Of a DNA stretch of 64,000 nt, positions 17,226-26,659 are shown piece by piece. Position 1 is the first letter of the stretch. Each line of letters begins with the position of its first letter. This DNA comes from Bacteroidales bacterium. GTDB taxonomy: Bacteria > Bacteroidota > Bacteroidia > Bacteroidales > JAAYJT01. Location: contig JACZJK010000042.1 in the NCBI GenBank assembly GCA_014860575.1, positions 62,001-126,000 of the forward strand, given 5' to 3'. The position numbers and the translations under genes were made by a program. Below the pieces are notes generated by a model. It was not told the origin of the DNA. It did no database searches and saw only the letters and a list, made by a program, of their open reading frames with translations.

Positions 17226-18518
17226 CTATTGGTTTCTTTTGCCCATCAACGCTTCGATTTCATCAACTTCTATTGGAATGCCGGCCATCAGGTCAATGGG
17301 TTCATCGTCAACAACAATATCATTTTCCAGCCTGACCCCAATTCCTTCTTTTTCAATATAAATTGCAGGTTCGCAGGTAACTACCATTCCTTTCTGAAGC
17401 ACGATTTGCCGGTTGCCAACATCATGCACATCGAGGCCAAGAAAATGCGAAACCCCATGCATATAATAATCGAAGAAAAATTGCTTCTCAGGTTTTTGCT
17501 TCTTATCCTCTTCGATATATAAACCGAGCCCGATACACTCGGCATCAATAAGTATGATCACTTCGGTCTGCGCCTGATCCAGTGTGATACCTGGCACCAA
17601 AAGTTTAATCGCTTTTTTCAGAACCCTGAGAACGGCTTCATAAACCTGACGCTGCCGTGGGGTAAATTTCCCGTTTACCGGAATGGTGCGTGAGCAATCG
17701 GCTGCGTAATTGGCATATTCGGCTCCAAAATCCATCAGCAACAGATCGCCATCCTTGCAGGGTTTATCATTGATATTATAATGCAAAATACAGGCGCTTT
17801 TTCCAGAGGCGATGATAGGCGGATAAGCAAATCCGGCAGCGCCATGACGCAAAAATTCATGGCTGAACTCTGCTTCAACTTCGTATTCCATCATGCCAGG
17901 CCGAACAGAAGCAAGCACACGCCTGAATCCTTTTTCGGTAATGTCGCAGGCTTTTTGCATAATGGCGATTTCCGTTGGCCCTTTCACCAGCCTGAGTTCG
18001 GAAACAAGAGGAGCCAGCCTTTCAACCGGATGTGCCGGAAACTGTTCTCTAATTTTATTGGCGAAGCGTAAATCGCGGTAAGGCACTTCGGTGATGTATT
18101 TTGGGTATTCGTTCTGGTTCAAATAAATGCACTCTGAACGCGAAGCCAAATCTTTAAATGTAATTTCAAAATCTTCGAGAAATTTTACAGATTTAATCCC
18201 CGAAATTTCGCTTGCTTCTTCCGGCGAATATTTTTCACCGTACCAGATCACTTGCTCGCGGCTCACATTTGGAATGAAAACAAGCTCCCGCATGGCTTCA
18301 AGCGGATGGTTCGGACAAAGCACCAAAATACATTTTTCCTGATCAAGGCCGGTAAGGTAAAACAAATCCGAGTTTTGCCTGAACACAAAATTCTGATCGC
18401 CATTTCGGGGCATTTCATCATTGGAATTGACAACGGCGAGGGAATGCGGTTTTAGCTTCTTTACGAGCGATGCCCGGTTCTGAATAAAAAACTCTTTGCT
18501 GATAGGGTCGTATCTCAT
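17226..18518 (-). CDS. pepP: Xaa-Pro aminopeptidase (aminopeptidase P, M24B)
   Basis: A 430-residue M24B metallopeptidase. N-terminal domain FRQNSDLFYLTGLDQ is typical of aminopeptidase P. Metal ligands: Asp in LLMDFGAEY, Asp in AADCSRTIPV, His in HGVSHFLGLDVHD, Glu in TCEPAIYI, Glu in VRLENDIV. It is cytosolic, probably acting in the last steps of turnover of proline-containing peptides. It is the first gene of a two-gene operon with the paralogue at 15803-17191 and is divergent from sdhCAB across a 161-bp spacer. Confidence 0.9.
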   Translation of the reverse strand: MRYDPISKEFFIQNRASLVKKLKPHSLAVVNSNDEMPRNGDQNFVFRQNSDLFYLTGLDQEKCILVLCPNHPLEAMRELVFIPNVSREQVIWYGEKYSPEEASEISGIKSVKFLEDFEITFKDLASRSECIYLNQNEYPKYITEVPYRDLRFANKIREQFPAHPVERLAPLVSELRLVKGPTEIAIMQKACDITEKGFRRVLASVRPGMMEYEVEAEFSHEFLRHGAAGFAYPPIIASGKSACILHYNINDKPCKDGDLLLMDFGAEYANYAADCSRTIPVNGKFTPRQRQVYEAVLRVLKKAIKLLVPGITLDQAQTEVIILIDAECIGLGLYIEEDKKQKPEKQFFFDYYMHGVSHFLGLDVHDVGNRQIVLQKGMVVTCEPAIYIEKEGIGVRLENDIVVDDEPIDLMAGIPIEVDEIEALMGKRNQ

Positions 18519-18561
18519 GGCAACAGTATCTATTTAGATTGGCTATAAATTATTTAAAAAG

Positions 18562-18593
18562 TTTTCTGAAGATTAATATTGTATTTACTTTTG
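18562..18593 (+). promoter_or_regulatory. Bacteroidetes-type promoter for sdhCAB
   Basis: TTTT (18562-18565) is followed after 20 bp by TACTTTTG (18586-18593), fitting the TTTG/TAnnTTTG promoter with one change in the -33 box. The sdhC ATG is 87 bases downstream. Confidence 0.45.
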
Positions 18594-18679
18594 TTACTCG
18601 TCAGAAGCATACAAAATAAAGGAAAAAACCTGACATACCTTTCAGGCATTACAAATTATATGATTAACTAACCATCAAT

Positions 18680-19354
18680 ATGAGTGATTCAACTTTAACA
18701 TTTGCCTCTATCAGCAAAAAAGTTATTACCGCCCTGGCCGGTCTTTTTCTGATTACTTTTTTAGCTGTTCACCTGGTTATTAATTTACTGATGCTCAAGG
18801 CCGATGCAGGGGAAACTTTCCGGCAGGCAGTAAATTTCATGGCAACCAACCCGGTGATAAAAGTCATGGAAATAGTATTGTTTGCAGGATATATTATTCA
18901 CATTCTGCTGGGTATTCTGATCACAGTAAAGAATTGGGTTGCACGGCCGGTTGGTTACAAAGTTTCCCAAAAGTCACACACTTACTTCATGTCGAAATAC
19001 ATGTTTCACACCGGAGCAATCATTTTTGTTTTTCTGCTGCTTCACCTCTGGCATTTTTACGCCATCAAAATAGGAATGGCGCCCCAGCCTGGCATTATGG
19101 AAGACACACACGACTTTTATCCGCAAGCGATTTTTTTGTTCCAGCAGCCATTGTTCTCAGCGTTCTATCTGATTTCGTTTATATTCCTTGGCTTTCATCT
19201 GAGCCATGCCCTGCAATCCGCATTTCAGACCCTGGGTTTGAACCACACCAAATACACGCCTGCAGTAAAACTGATCAGCACGGTTTATGCCATCATCATT
19301 GCAGCAGGGTTCGCGGTTATCCCGATTTATTTCCTTTTCATATTCAAGGGATAA
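18680..19354 (+). CDS. sdhC: Succinate dehydrogenase/fumarate reductase cytochrome b subunit
   Basis: A 224-residue membrane anchor with five hydrophobic helices at about residues 15-37, 61-83, 110-128, 153-176 and 197-221. Histidines within or beside helices (H31, H74, H122, H125 and those in GFHLSHAL) are candidate ligands for two b hemes, as in the single-anchor type B enzymes typical of Bacteroidetes. It carries electrons between the quinone pool and the flavoprotein/iron-sulfur pair. First gene of sdhCAB; sdhA follows after 42 bp. The direction (succinate oxidation or fumarate reduction) cannot be read from the sequence. Confidence 0.92.
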   Translation: MSDSTLTFASISKKVITALAGLFLITFLAVHLVINLLMLKADAGETFRQAVNFMATNPVIKVMEIVLFAGYIIHILLGILITVKNWVARPVGYKVSQKSHTYFMSKYMFHTGAIIFVFLLLHLWHFYAIKIGMAPQPGIMEDTHDFYPQAIFLFQQPLFSAFYLISFIFLGFHLSHALQSAFQTLGLNHTKYTPAVKLISTVYAIIIAAGFAVIPIYFLFIFKG

Positions 19355-19396
19355 GCCATTAATTATCATTGATTAAACAGCTAATTCAATAATATT

Positions 19397-21316
19397 ATGA
19401 CCAAACTCGATGCAAAAGTACCCGCAGGCCCGCTGGCCGAAAAATGGGCAAAACATAAAGCAGCCATGCGACTGGTAAATCCTGCCAATAAAAAGAAACT
19501 GGATATTATCATTGTAGGAACCGGGCTTGCCGGCGCCGGTGCTGCATCATCGCTTGGAGAGCTTGGATACAATGTAAAAGTATTCTGTTACCAGGACAGT
19601 CCCCGGCGTGCGCATAGCGTTGCCGCACAAGGCGGGATCAACGCTGCAAAAAATTACCGCAACGACGGCGACAGCGTTTACCGGCTCTTTTTGGATATGA
19701 TCAAAGGCGGTGATTATCGTTCCCGCGAAGCCGATGTTTACCGTGCTGCCGAAGTCAGCAACCAGGTGATTGACCATTACACCGCTTTGGGTGTTCCCTT
19801 TGCACGGGATTACGGCGGCGCACTTACAACCCGCTCATTCGGCGGTGTGCAGGTTTCAAGAACCTTTTATGCCAAGGGGCAAACCGGTCAACAGTGTATT
19901 CTGGGCGCATACTCATCCATGAACAGGCAAATTGCAAAAGGAACTGTTACTATGTATGCCCGTCGAGAAATGCTCGACCTTGTAGTTGTTGACGGAAGGG
20001 CGCGAGGCATAATTGTCCGCAATCTTATAACAGGCGAAATCGAACGTCATGCTGCGCACGCAGTAGTTTTTGCAACTGGTGGTTACGGTACGGTGTATTA
20101 TCTTTCGACCCTGGCTGTAAACAGCAATGCCTCGGCAGCCTGGATCGGATATAAAAACGGTGCTCTGTTTGGCAACCCAAGTTTTATCCAGATCCACCCA
20201 ACCAGTATTCCGGTTCTCAATGAATTTCAAAGCAAATTGACCCTGATGTCGGAATCGCTGCGCAATGATGGCCGGGTTTGGGTCCCAAAACAAAAAGGCG
20301 ACAAACGACATCCCAACAGCATTCCTGAAGAAGAACGCGATTATTACCTCGAAAGAAGATATCCGGCATTTGGTAATCTGGTTCCCCGCGATGTGGCTTC
20401 GCGCGCTGCCAAAGAACGCTGCGATGCCGGTTATGGCGTTGGCGAAACCGGCTTGAGCGTTTATCTCGATTTCAAAGACGCCATCAATAAACAAGGAAAA
20501 AAGGCCATTGAAGACAAATATGGAAACCTGTTTGAAATGTATGAAAAAATCGCAGGAACAAACCCGTATGCCGAACCCATGCGAATTTATCCGGCAGGGC
20601 ACTATACCATGGGCGGGCTTTGGGTTGATTACAATATGATGACAACCATACCCGGTCTGTTTGCCATTGGCGAAGCAAATTTCAGTGTTCACGGTGCGAA
20701 CCGATTGGGTGCCGCTTCGCTGATGCAGTGTGCCGGCGATGGCTATTTCATTATTCCCTACACCATTTCTGATTATCTTTCGGATCAAATAAAGGTTCCC
20801 AAAATAAAAACCGACCTGCCCGAATTTGAAAAAACCGAAAACGAGGTGAAAGAAACTATTAGCAAGTTGCTTTCAATAAAAGGCAAACAAACTCCTTCAA
20901 CATTCCACAAACGGCTGGGCAAGATCATGTGGGATCATTGTGGTATGTTCCGTAACGCAGAAGGGTTGAATGTGGGCTTGAAAAAACTTGACGATCTTGA
21001 AAAGGAATTCTGGTCCGATCTGCTTGTGGCAGGAAACGGCGAAGAATTTAACCAGGAGCTTGAAAAAGCGGGAAGAATGATCGCTTTCTTTAAAGTTGGA
21101 AAACTGATGATCATTGATGCCTTGAACCGTGAAGAAAGCTGCGGGGCACATTTCCGTGAGGAGAGCCAGACCGAAACAGGCGAAGCCAAACGTGACGATT
21201 CCAATTTCACTTTCGTTTCAGCCTGGGAATTCATGGGCGAAGATCAGGACCCAGTGTTGCATAAAGAAGAACTTAATTTTGAGTTTGTGGAGCTCAAAGT
21301 AAGAAGTTACAAGTAA
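19397..21316 (+). CDS. sdhA: Succinate dehydrogenase/fumarate reductase flavoprotein subunit
   Basis: A 639-residue FAD subunit. The dinucleotide fold is [22 protein letters not shown] at residues 38-59, and the covalent-FAD region appears as [13 protein letters not shown]. The active-site Arg/His region reads [21 protein letters not shown], and the FAD-binding [18 protein letters not shown] comes later. The length suits the Bacteroidetes/epsilonproteobacterial type. It oxidises succinate or reduces fumarate at the cytoplasmic face and works with SdhB and SdhC encoded on either side. The spacer to sdhB is 47 bp without a terminator, consistent with one operon. Confidence 0.95.
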   Translation: MTKLDAKVPAGPLAEKWAKHKAAMRLVNPANKKKLDIIIVGTGLAGAGAASSLGELGYNVKVFCYQDSPRRAHSVAAQGGINAAKNYRNDGDSVYRLFLDMIKGGDYRSREADVYRAAEVSNQVIDHYTALGVPFARDYGGALTTRSFGGVQVSRTFYAKGQTGQQCILGAYSSMNRQIAKGTVTMYARREMLDLVVVDGRARGIIVRNLITGEIERHAAHAVVFATGGYGTVYYLSTLAVNSNASAAWIGYKNGALFGNPSFIQIHPTSIPVLNEFQSKLTLMSESLRNDGRVWVPKQKGDKRHPNSIPEEERDYYLERRYPAFGNLVPRDVASRAAKERCDAGYGVGETGLSVYLDFKDAINKQGKKAIEDKYGNLFEMYEKIAGTNPYAEPMRIYPAGHYTMGGLWVDYNMMTTIPGLFAIGEANFSVHGANRLGAASLMQCAGDGYFIIPYTISDYLSDQIKVPKIKTDLPEFEKTENEVKETISKLLSIKGKQTPSTFHKRLGKIMWDHCGMFRNAEGLNVGLKKLDDLEKEFWSDLLVAGNGEEFNQELEKAGRMIAFFKVGKLMIIDALNREESCGAHFREESQTETGEAKRDDSNFTFVSAWEFMGEDQDPVLHKEELNFEFVELKVRSYK

Positions 21317-21363
21317 CACCTGAACAACAGCTTGTTAAAAACTAATCACTAAAATTCCAGATT

Positions 21364-22119
21364 ATGAAAATAAAACTCCAGATATGGCGCCAAAAGAATG
21401 CCAGAGCCAAAGGAAAATTTGAAACCTACGAACTCGATAATGTTTCGCCCGAAATGGGATTCCTTGAAATGATGGATGCCTTGAACCTGAAACTGGCCAA
21501 GGAAAGCAAGGATCCCGTCAGTTTCGACCACGACTGCCGCGAAGGGATATGCGGTTCATGCGGATTATATATTAACGGACAGCCTCACGGCCCCGAAGGC
21601 AAAACGACCACCTGTGAACTGCGCATGCGTTTCTTTAAAGACGGACAAACCATCGTGATCGAACCGTGGAGGGCTAAAGCATTTCCGGTTATCAAGGACC
21701 TGGTTGTTGACCGCACAGCCTTCGACAGGATCATCGCCGCCGGAGGTTATATTTCAATAGATAGCGGCTCAGCGCCCGAAGCAAACAATATTCCAGTCTG
21801 CAAAAATTCTGCCGACAAGGCATTTGATGCTGCCGTATGCATTGGTTGTGGAGCCTGTGTAGCTGCCTGTAAAAATTCTTCGGCCATGCTGTTTGTAGCA
21901 TCAAAGGTTTACCAGTTATCAACGCTTCCTCAGGGTAAAATTGAGGCCCGTGAAAGGGTTCAGAAAATGACGGCTGCTATGGACAGGGAAGGTTTCGGTA
22001 GCTGTTCGAATACCTACGCCTGCGAAGCCGAATGCCCGAAAGGGATTTCGGTGACTACGATTGCCCGTATGAACTCGGAGTTTCTGACTGCAAAAGTAGT
22101 GGCTCAAAAAAGTGAATAG
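21364..22119 (+). CDS. sdhB: Succinate dehydrogenase/fumarate reductase iron-sulfur subunit
   Basis: A 251-residue subunit that carries electrons from FAD to the quinone site. Cysteines C58, C63, C66 and C84 ([11 protein letters not shown] and TTCEL) bind the 2Fe-2S cluster. The second half has [15 protein letters not shown] and, further on, [10 protein letters not shown], the ligands for the 4Fe-4S and 3Fe-4S clusters. Last gene of sdhCAB, with a strong hairpin terminator 30 bases after the stop. Confidence 0.95.
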   Translation: MKIKLQIWRQKNARAKGKFETYELDNVSPEMGFLEMMDALNLKLAKESKDPVSFDHDCREGICGSCGLYINGQPHGPEGKTTTCELRMRFFKDGQTIVIEPWRAKAFPVIKDLVVDRTAFDRIIAAGGYISIDSGSAPEANNIPVCKNSADKAFDAAVCIGCGACVAACKNSSAMLFVASKVYQLSTLPQGKIEARERVQKMTAAMDREGFGSCSNTYACEAECPKGISVTTIARMNSEFLTAKVVAQKSE

Positions 22120-22149
22120 ACTTAAAAAATAGAGATAGCAAACAACGTA

Positions 22150-22177
22150 AAAAGCTGGCAGCAATGCCGGCTTTTTT
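22150..22177 (+). terminator. Terminator of sdhCAB, overlapping the queD stop
   Basis: AAAAGCTGGCA (22150-22160), loop GCAA, then TGCCGGCTTTT (22165-22175) and further T. The stem is complete apart from one G-T pair. The T run ends in the stop codon of the convergent queD gene (22176-22178). The A run on the other side makes it plausible in both directions. Confidence 0.85.
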
Positions 22178-22619
22178 ATTGGTTGTCACTTGCGAACCAT
22201 TCGGCGTAGGCCGTGGTGGTTTCGCGAAGCCGCAGGCTGTGGAGTTTCACATCCGAGGGAAGTGCTTCATTTAGAATCCGTGCATATTCCGCCACCAGGT
22301 TTTCGCTGGTGGGTTCAAAAGGAAGCACAATGAGCTTGCAACTTTGAGCACCTTTGTCAGTTGCCCATGGTGATCGTTCACTTACCACAAAAGCGTGATC
22401 GTAAAGCTTTACAATATTCTTGTTTACAATTTCCTTCAAGTCTTTAAAATCCATGATCATGCCATTAGCCGGGTGGCCATCCTCGGCTTTGGGTTCGCCA
22501 ATAATGGTAACGAATAGCTCATAAGTATGGCCGTGGATATTGCGGCAAGCCCCTTCGTGATCTTTGAGGGCATGTGCCATTTCAAAATTGAAAGCTTTGG
22601 TGATGCGTATGATTGCCAT
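22176..22619 (-). CDS. queD: 6-carboxytetrahydropterin synthase (QueD/PTPS family)
   Basis: A 147-residue T-fold enzyme. The zinc-binding histidines are in EMAHALK and NIHGHTYEL, with the active-site Cys in ACRNIHGH. The later blocks YDHAFVV and TSENLVAEYA fit the family. In most bacteria it turns dihydroneopterin triphosphate into 6-carboxytetrahydropterin for queuosine synthesis; a tetrahydrobiopterin-type role cannot be excluded. The ATG at 22619 is preferred over the TTG two codons upstream, which overlaps the mntP stop. It follows mntP with two bases between stop and start, so the two are probably coupled. Confidence 0.87.
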   Translation of the reverse strand: MAIIRITKAFNFEMAHALKDHEGACRNIHGHTYELFVTIIGEPKAEDGHPANGMIMDFKDLKEIVNKNIVKLYDHAFVVSERSPWATDKGAQSCKLIVLPFEPTSENLVAEYARILNEALPSDVKLHSLRLRETTTAYAEWFASDNQ

Positions 22620-22621
22620 AA

Positions 22622-23185
22622 TCAATAATTTAAGTGTTGAATCAGCATATTTATTCCGATGCCGATTAGGATCAGGCCGCCGAGCAATTCGGCCCTGTTA
22701 CCCAACAAACGAAATCCGTTTTTGATGCCGAGTATGAAACCTGTAAGAGAAAATATTATTGTCACCAATCCAATCAACGCAACCGATAAAAGAATTGGCA
22801 TTTCCAAAAAACCCAACCCCATGCCAACGATCAGTGCGTCAATACTTGTTGCAATGGAAAGGCCGATAAGAATCAGGTATTTTTCAACATTGAACGACCT
22901 GTCGCCGGGGTTGGATCGAATAGATTCCCAGATCATTTTGCTTCCAATACCAAGCAAAAGAGCGAAAGCCACCCAGTGATCGAAATGTTCGATCATTTCT
23001 TTAAACGACTGACTAAACCACCAGCCCAGTGCGGCAAAACCGCCCTGAAAAATCCCAAAGAAAAATACGGCCCGTATCACGACAGGCCAGCGCATTTTTT
23101 TGTGCGACATGCCTACAGCCAGCGAAACTGCAAATGAGTCCAATGAAAGGCCAATAGCTATAAAAAGGATTTCTACGAATCGCAC
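22622..23185 (-). CDS. mntP: Manganese efflux pump MntP family
   Basis: A 187-residue protein with six hydrophobic helices and the two repeated halves of the MntP (DUF204/YebN) fold. The repeated signatures are GLSLDSFAVSLAVGM at residues 12-26 and GLSIATSIDALIVGMGLG in the second half, whose aspartates are thought to line the ion path. It should export Mn(II) across the inner membrane. The start appears to be GTG at 23183-23185; no ATG exists before residue 26. A TATTTTTG -7-like box lies 20 bases upstream. No yybP-ykoY manganese riboswitch was recognised in the short leader. Confidence 0.88.
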   Translation of the reverse strand: MRFVEILFIAIGLSLDSFAVSLAVGMSHKKMRWPVVIRAVFFFGIFQGGFAALGWWFSQSFKEMIEHFDHWVAFALLLGIGSKMIWESIRSNPGDRSFNVEKYLILIGLSIATSIDALIVGMGLGFLEMPILLSVALIGLVTIIFSLTGFILGIKNGFRLLGNRAELLGGLILIGIGINMLIQHLNY

Positions 23186-23204
23186 AATGGGAAGATTTGT
23201 GGGG

Positions 23205-23212
23205 CAAAAATA
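23205..23212 (-). promoter_or_regulatory. Candidate -7 box for mntP-queD
   Basis: The minus strand reads TATTTTTG (TAnnTTTG) 19 bases before the GTG start at 23185. No convincing -33 box. Confidence 0.3.
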
Positions 23213-23308
23213 AGGTTAATTCAATACGCAGATAATATGTTAAGTAAAGTTCAGGAGAGGAAAAAAATTCAGTTCCTATCATTTAATCAAGAAAAGGCAC
23301 AACAATTG

Positions 23309-23316
23309 TAACTTTG
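23309..23316 (+). promoter_or_regulatory. Candidate -7 box for the PEGA lipoprotein
   Basis: TAACTTTG at 23309-23316 fits TAnnTTTG and lies 45 bases before the ATG at 23362. The -33 region is TTTAA-like rather than TTTG. Confidence 0.4.
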
Positions 23317-23361
23317 CGCTCACGGAAATGTCTAACATCAATTCACAAAATCATTATTGTC

Positions 23362-23718
23362 ATGAAAAAACAAACTTTATCCTCAAAAATCCTGGTGGGG
23401 CTTATGGCTGCTACCATTTTTCTAAGCAGTTGCGTAAGCACTACATTGATCCAATCGGTTCCCAGCGGAGCTAAGATTTACATTGATGGCGAAACTGTAG
23501 GTACAACCCCCCACACGCACTCTGATAAAAAGATTATTTTCTCCAGCACTTCCGTGGTGCTTGAGAAGGAAGGTTATGAGCCGTTTGCAACAACAGTGAC
23601 CCGAAATGAAGAACCCAACGTGGGCGCCATCATCGGTGGATTTTTCATCTGGCCAATCTGGCTGTGGGCGCTGGATTACAAACCAATGCGAACCTACGAA
23701 CTAAGACCTGCTGAATAA
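23362..23718 (+). CDS. PEGA-domain lipoprotein
   Basis: A 118-residue lipoprotein: a signal peptide ending in the lipobox FLSSC (Cys 23 or close), then one PEGA domain (VPSGAKIYIDGETVGTTPHTH, later VVLEKEGYEPF). After it comes a hydrophobic GAIIGGFFIWPIWLWALDY segment that may lie in or against the membrane. PEGA domains are small beta folds found in surface lipoproteins; their ligand is usually unknown. The in-frame TTG at 23314 is rejected because the ATG at 23362 starts a proper lipoprotein signal. It stands alone, with its own promoter-like box and a shared bidirectional terminator after it. Confidence 0.8.
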   Translation: MKKQTLSSKILVGLMAATIFLSSCVSTTLIQSVPSGAKIYIDGETVGTTPHTHSDKKIIFSSTSVVLEKEGYEPFATTVTRNEEPNVGAIIGGFFIWPIWLWALDYKPMRTYELRPAE

Positions 23719-23739
23719 AACAACCAGCCTGAAATTGTA

Positions 23740-23780
23740 AAACCCCGGCAGAATATTAATTTCTGACGGGGTTTCTTTTT
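23740..23780 (+). terminator. Bidirectional terminator between the PEGA gene and sprE
   Basis: AAACCCCGGCAGAA (23740-23753) pairs with TTCTGACGGGGTTT (23761-23774) with one internal mismatch, followed by CTTTTTT. On the other strand the stem ends in TTTTAC. It serves the plus-strand lipoprotein gene and probably the convergent sprE gene (stop at 23794). Confidence 0.85.
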
Positions 23781-23793
23781 TAAGCTTATAAAA

Positions 23794-26439
23794 CTATTTT
23801 TGAAAGTAATGCTTCTGGAAAAATTCCATATAGGTGGCAATTGCCTTATCACGATAAAAGACCGGGTAGTTATCGGAAGAAATCACAAAGAACTGTGAAT
23901 CCCTTCTCAGTTGCGGTGAGAAAACATAATCGCTTTCATTTATTGCATTAAAGTAAGCCATTGCTTTCTCAATACCGGCAAAGTTGCTTACAGATATCAT
24001 CTGGTTGTTATCGTCAATCAGCACCGTGTTTACGCTTAAATTGTCAAGTTTGTAATTTCTGGTGTTGTAATCGGAAATACGGATACGTGTGGCATCAACA
24101 TTGGTTTTGTTGTGATCAACCACAAGTACAAAGAAATGGTTTTGCTCAGGCGAAAACGAATAAATTGAAGGCGCTTCCTGTTGAACGGCAACTTTGCCAT
24201 CTTCATCTTCAAATCCCTCTATGCCATAACCGGCAAGGATTCCTTGTGCCAAAGGTATAATTTCACTTGACGGATAGTCGGCAATAAAGCTTTTCAGTTC
24301 TGCAATAAGCGTGTCCTGATTATGCATTCCACCTTTAGACAAAGCGCGCAGATAAGCAAATTTTGGAAGCAAGGGAGAGTCGGGATAAGTGTTTTCAGCC
24401 TCATTGCTGTAAATAACCACCATCTGGTGCTGATTGCTTTTATAGGCCTTGTAGGTGTCTTCGTAAAGAAGTTCCACTTTTCTTTTCTCCGCTTCCTGCC
24501 GCGAAAAATATTCAGGATCGGATAAGATTGAGGCATATTCACTATCGGGATAGCGTTGAATGATGATGCGTTTGTACTCATCGGCCTTGGCTTGATTGCA
24601 TTCAATTGTATGAAGTGTGTACAAGTGATAATGGGCGTTGAGTACCTGTTCGTCAGCGGGGAACCTGTTAAGGAAAGCCTCAAAAGTTGCAGCCGATCTG
24701 GGATAATCCTGTAAGCCTTCCCTGAAAACATAGGCGAGTTGGTACATGGCAGCCGAAATCAATCGGTTTGAGGCTTCAATCTGCTCAGGACTGGATGGAA
24801 TATTGGCCAGGTAGGTTTCACGTTTCAGCGGATCGCTGGCACCTTTCCCACCCCCTTTTTCATCAATCGAGTCGGTTTCAGCTGCAAGCATATCGTTTCC
24901 ATCAAAACTATAAGTGCGTTTATCGCTAAGCCTCCAGTTGTCTTCAAGTTTCCTGCGACCCCATTTTCGGGTAAAGTCAGAAAACCCGAAACTGATAGCC
25001 TGCGGATTGTAGAAATACCAGCCACCGCCGGTTACCTGCTGCAACATGCCACGACTTGGATCACGCCCAGGCATTGGAGTAAATGATGGTGTTGCAGAGG
25101 CTAGCAGTTCTTCTTCTTTTTTTATCCGATCCTGTTCGGCCTGGTAATCTGCAATAATCTGGTCAACAATTTTATTGCGGGCTTCTTCCGGCAGGGCAGC
25201 AAGCATCTGCAGACTGTCCTGGAGTTGAATGGTGTTCAAATGGCCAACCAATTCCCTGAGCACTGTAGTTTTTTTGTCAATGGCAGCATAATCGGGATGG
25301 TCGAACTGCAGCGTCTGCATTGTTGTATCATAATAAACGTAGGCATCCTGGTATTGTGGGATCGCAAAATACAAATCGGCAAGCTTGCGGGCCGACAAGG
25401 TTTTCTGGAAATCGTTGGTAACGCTGGTAGCCACTGATTCACGAAGATATCTGTAGGCGGCGCTGTCGTTGTTTTCGCGTAAAGCAACATGGGCAAGCGC
25501 ATAATAAATCTGGTCCTGATAGTCTTTGTTCTTGGAGTCTTTCAGCAGTTTGTTAAGATCGGCAACTATTTGCCGGCTGCTTCCGCTTGTTGCATCAAAA
25601 CTCTGGGCCATACTTATCTGGGCGCTGAAACGCATTTCGTAAGCAGGATTTAGCTTAATCACCTTAGCATAATAACTGCTGGCATCGGCAAAAGCGCCTT
25701 CTTCCTGGTGGATCTGAGCCAGAATATAATACATGCGTGCCGTGAAATCCTTGTCGCGGCTGAGTTCTGCCGCCTTACGCAGGAAAGGTTTTGCTTCCTG
25801 GTAGCTTTTCTGTTCGGTGTAATGCAAGGCATACACAACGGGTATCTGAGGAATCAGCTCTTTGGGGAAATCTTTACGCCTGACCTGGTTCTGAAGATTG
25901 TCGAGCAGGGTAACGGAGCGTTCAAATTCACCTAACTGTATAGCAGTGCGGGCTTGCCATAACTGAGCTTTGAAGCGGATTGGCTGACGTTCGTATTTTT
26001 GTGCGACAAACTCAAATGTTTGCCTTGCACTGAAGTAATCCTGTTTATAGAAGTATGCCTTCCCAATCAGTTGGTAACTATCCGGAACTCTTTTTACCTG
26101 CTCCTTACGCTCAAAAAACATGGTGTGTTTTTGAACCACTTTCGATGCTTTCTCAATGGCCCGGTCCATATAGGTATTGATAGCCTGTGCCTGTTGCATA
26201 TCGCCAAAATCTTCAACCGGAAGAATTTCGGTGTAGTTAATCTTTATCTGCTTATCAAGTTCGCGCAAACCTTCCTCATAGGCCTCATTGCCATTCCAAT
26301 AAGTATTGTAATGCGATGTAAGGTTGTGAAAAGCCCTGCGCGTGAACGAGTTCTTTTTTGTTGAACACGAAGTAAGCGTTACTGCAAGGATCAGTAACAA
26401 AAAGGAAACAAACGATATTGAGCGGTAATTGATTCTCAA
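23794..26439 (-). CDS. sprE: T9SS/gliding lipoprotein SprE (PorW), TPR-rich
   Basis: An 881-residue outer-membrane-directed lipoprotein: a signal peptide ending in LAVTLTSCS with the lipobox Cys at 25, then the conserved N-terminus (RRAFHNLTSHYNTYWNGNEA) typical of SprE/PorW, and a long series of TPR-like helical pairs (for example AKPFLRKAAELSRDKDFTARMYYILAQIH). It is required for type IX secretion in species where it has been studied and is thought to couple the outer-membrane machinery to the GldK-N motor. The start is TTG at 26437-26439; an in-frame stop lies two codons earlier and no ATG precedes the signal peptide. It is unlinked to gldK-N (11 kb away), as is common. A -7-like TACTTTTG lies at 26548-26555. 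Confidence 0.88.
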   Translation of the reverse strand: MRINYRSISFVSFLLLILAVTLTSCSTKKNSFTRRAFHNLTSHYNTYWNGNEAYEEGLRELDKQIKINYTEILPVEDFGDMQQAQAINTYMDRAIEKASKVVQKHTMFFERKEQVKRVPDSYQLIGKAYFYKQDYFSARQTFEFVAQKYERQPIRFKAQLWQARTAIQLGEFERSVTLLDNLQNQVRRKDFPKELIPQIPVVYALHYTEQKSYQEAKPFLRKAAELSRDKDFTARMYYILAQIHQEEGAFADASSYYAKVIKLNPAYEMRFSAQISMAQSFDATSGSSRQIVADLNKLLKDSKNKDYQDQIYYALAHVALRENNDSAAYRYLRESVATSVTNDFQKTLSARKLADLYFAIPQYQDAYVYYDTTMQTLQFDHPDYAAIDKKTTVLRELVGHLNTIQLQDSLQMLAALPEEARNKIVDQIIADYQAEQDRIKKEEELLASATPSFTPMPGRDPSRGMLQQVTGGGWYFYNPQAISFGFSDFTRKWGRRKLEDNWRLSDKRTYSFDGNDMLAAETDSIDEKGGGKGASDPLKRETYLANIPSSPEQIEASNRLISAAMYQLAYVFREGLQDYPRSAATFEAFLNRFPADEQVLNAHYHLYTLHTIECNQAKADEYKRIIIQRYPDSEYASILSDPEYFSRQEAEKRKVELLYEDTYKAYKSNQHQMVVIYSNEAENTYPDSPLLPKFAYLRALSKGGMHNQDTLIAELKSFIADYPSSEIIPLAQGILAGYGIEGFEDEDGKVAVQQEAPSIYSFSPEQNHFFVLVVDHNKTNVDATRIRISDYNTRNYKLDNLSVNTVLIDDNNQMISVSNFAGIEKAMAYFNAINESDYVFSPQLRRDSQFFVISSDNYPVFYRDKAIATYMEFFQKHYFQK

Positions 26440-26547
26440 GGTTCAGAATATTAAAATGAGGCGCTTCAACAAAACCTGTGATATGCTTTAGGAGTTCTTT
26501 GTATTAACTCATTCCCGGCAAAATTATTATTTTATGGGGAATCTTTG

Positions 26548-26555
26548 CAAAAGTA
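26548..26555 (-). promoter_or_regulatory. Candidate -7 box for sprE
   Basis: The minus strand reads TACTTTTG (TAnnTTTG) about 110 bases before the sprE start. A TTG lies 17 bp further upstream, slightly short of the usual spacing. Confidence 0.4.
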
Positions 26556-26659
26556 TAACAAGCTTTCAATTGCAAGCGTTCTGATTGATGTTTGGTTCAA
26601 AATAATCCGGCAAAGGTATTTTAACGATATTTGCACCCGCTTAACCTCCTCTTTATCCC

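Noticed and set aside
23186-23300. Manganese riboswitch (yybP-ykoY) before mntP
   Set aside because: Candidate -7 box is only 20 bases from the start codon and no paired conserved motif is visible.
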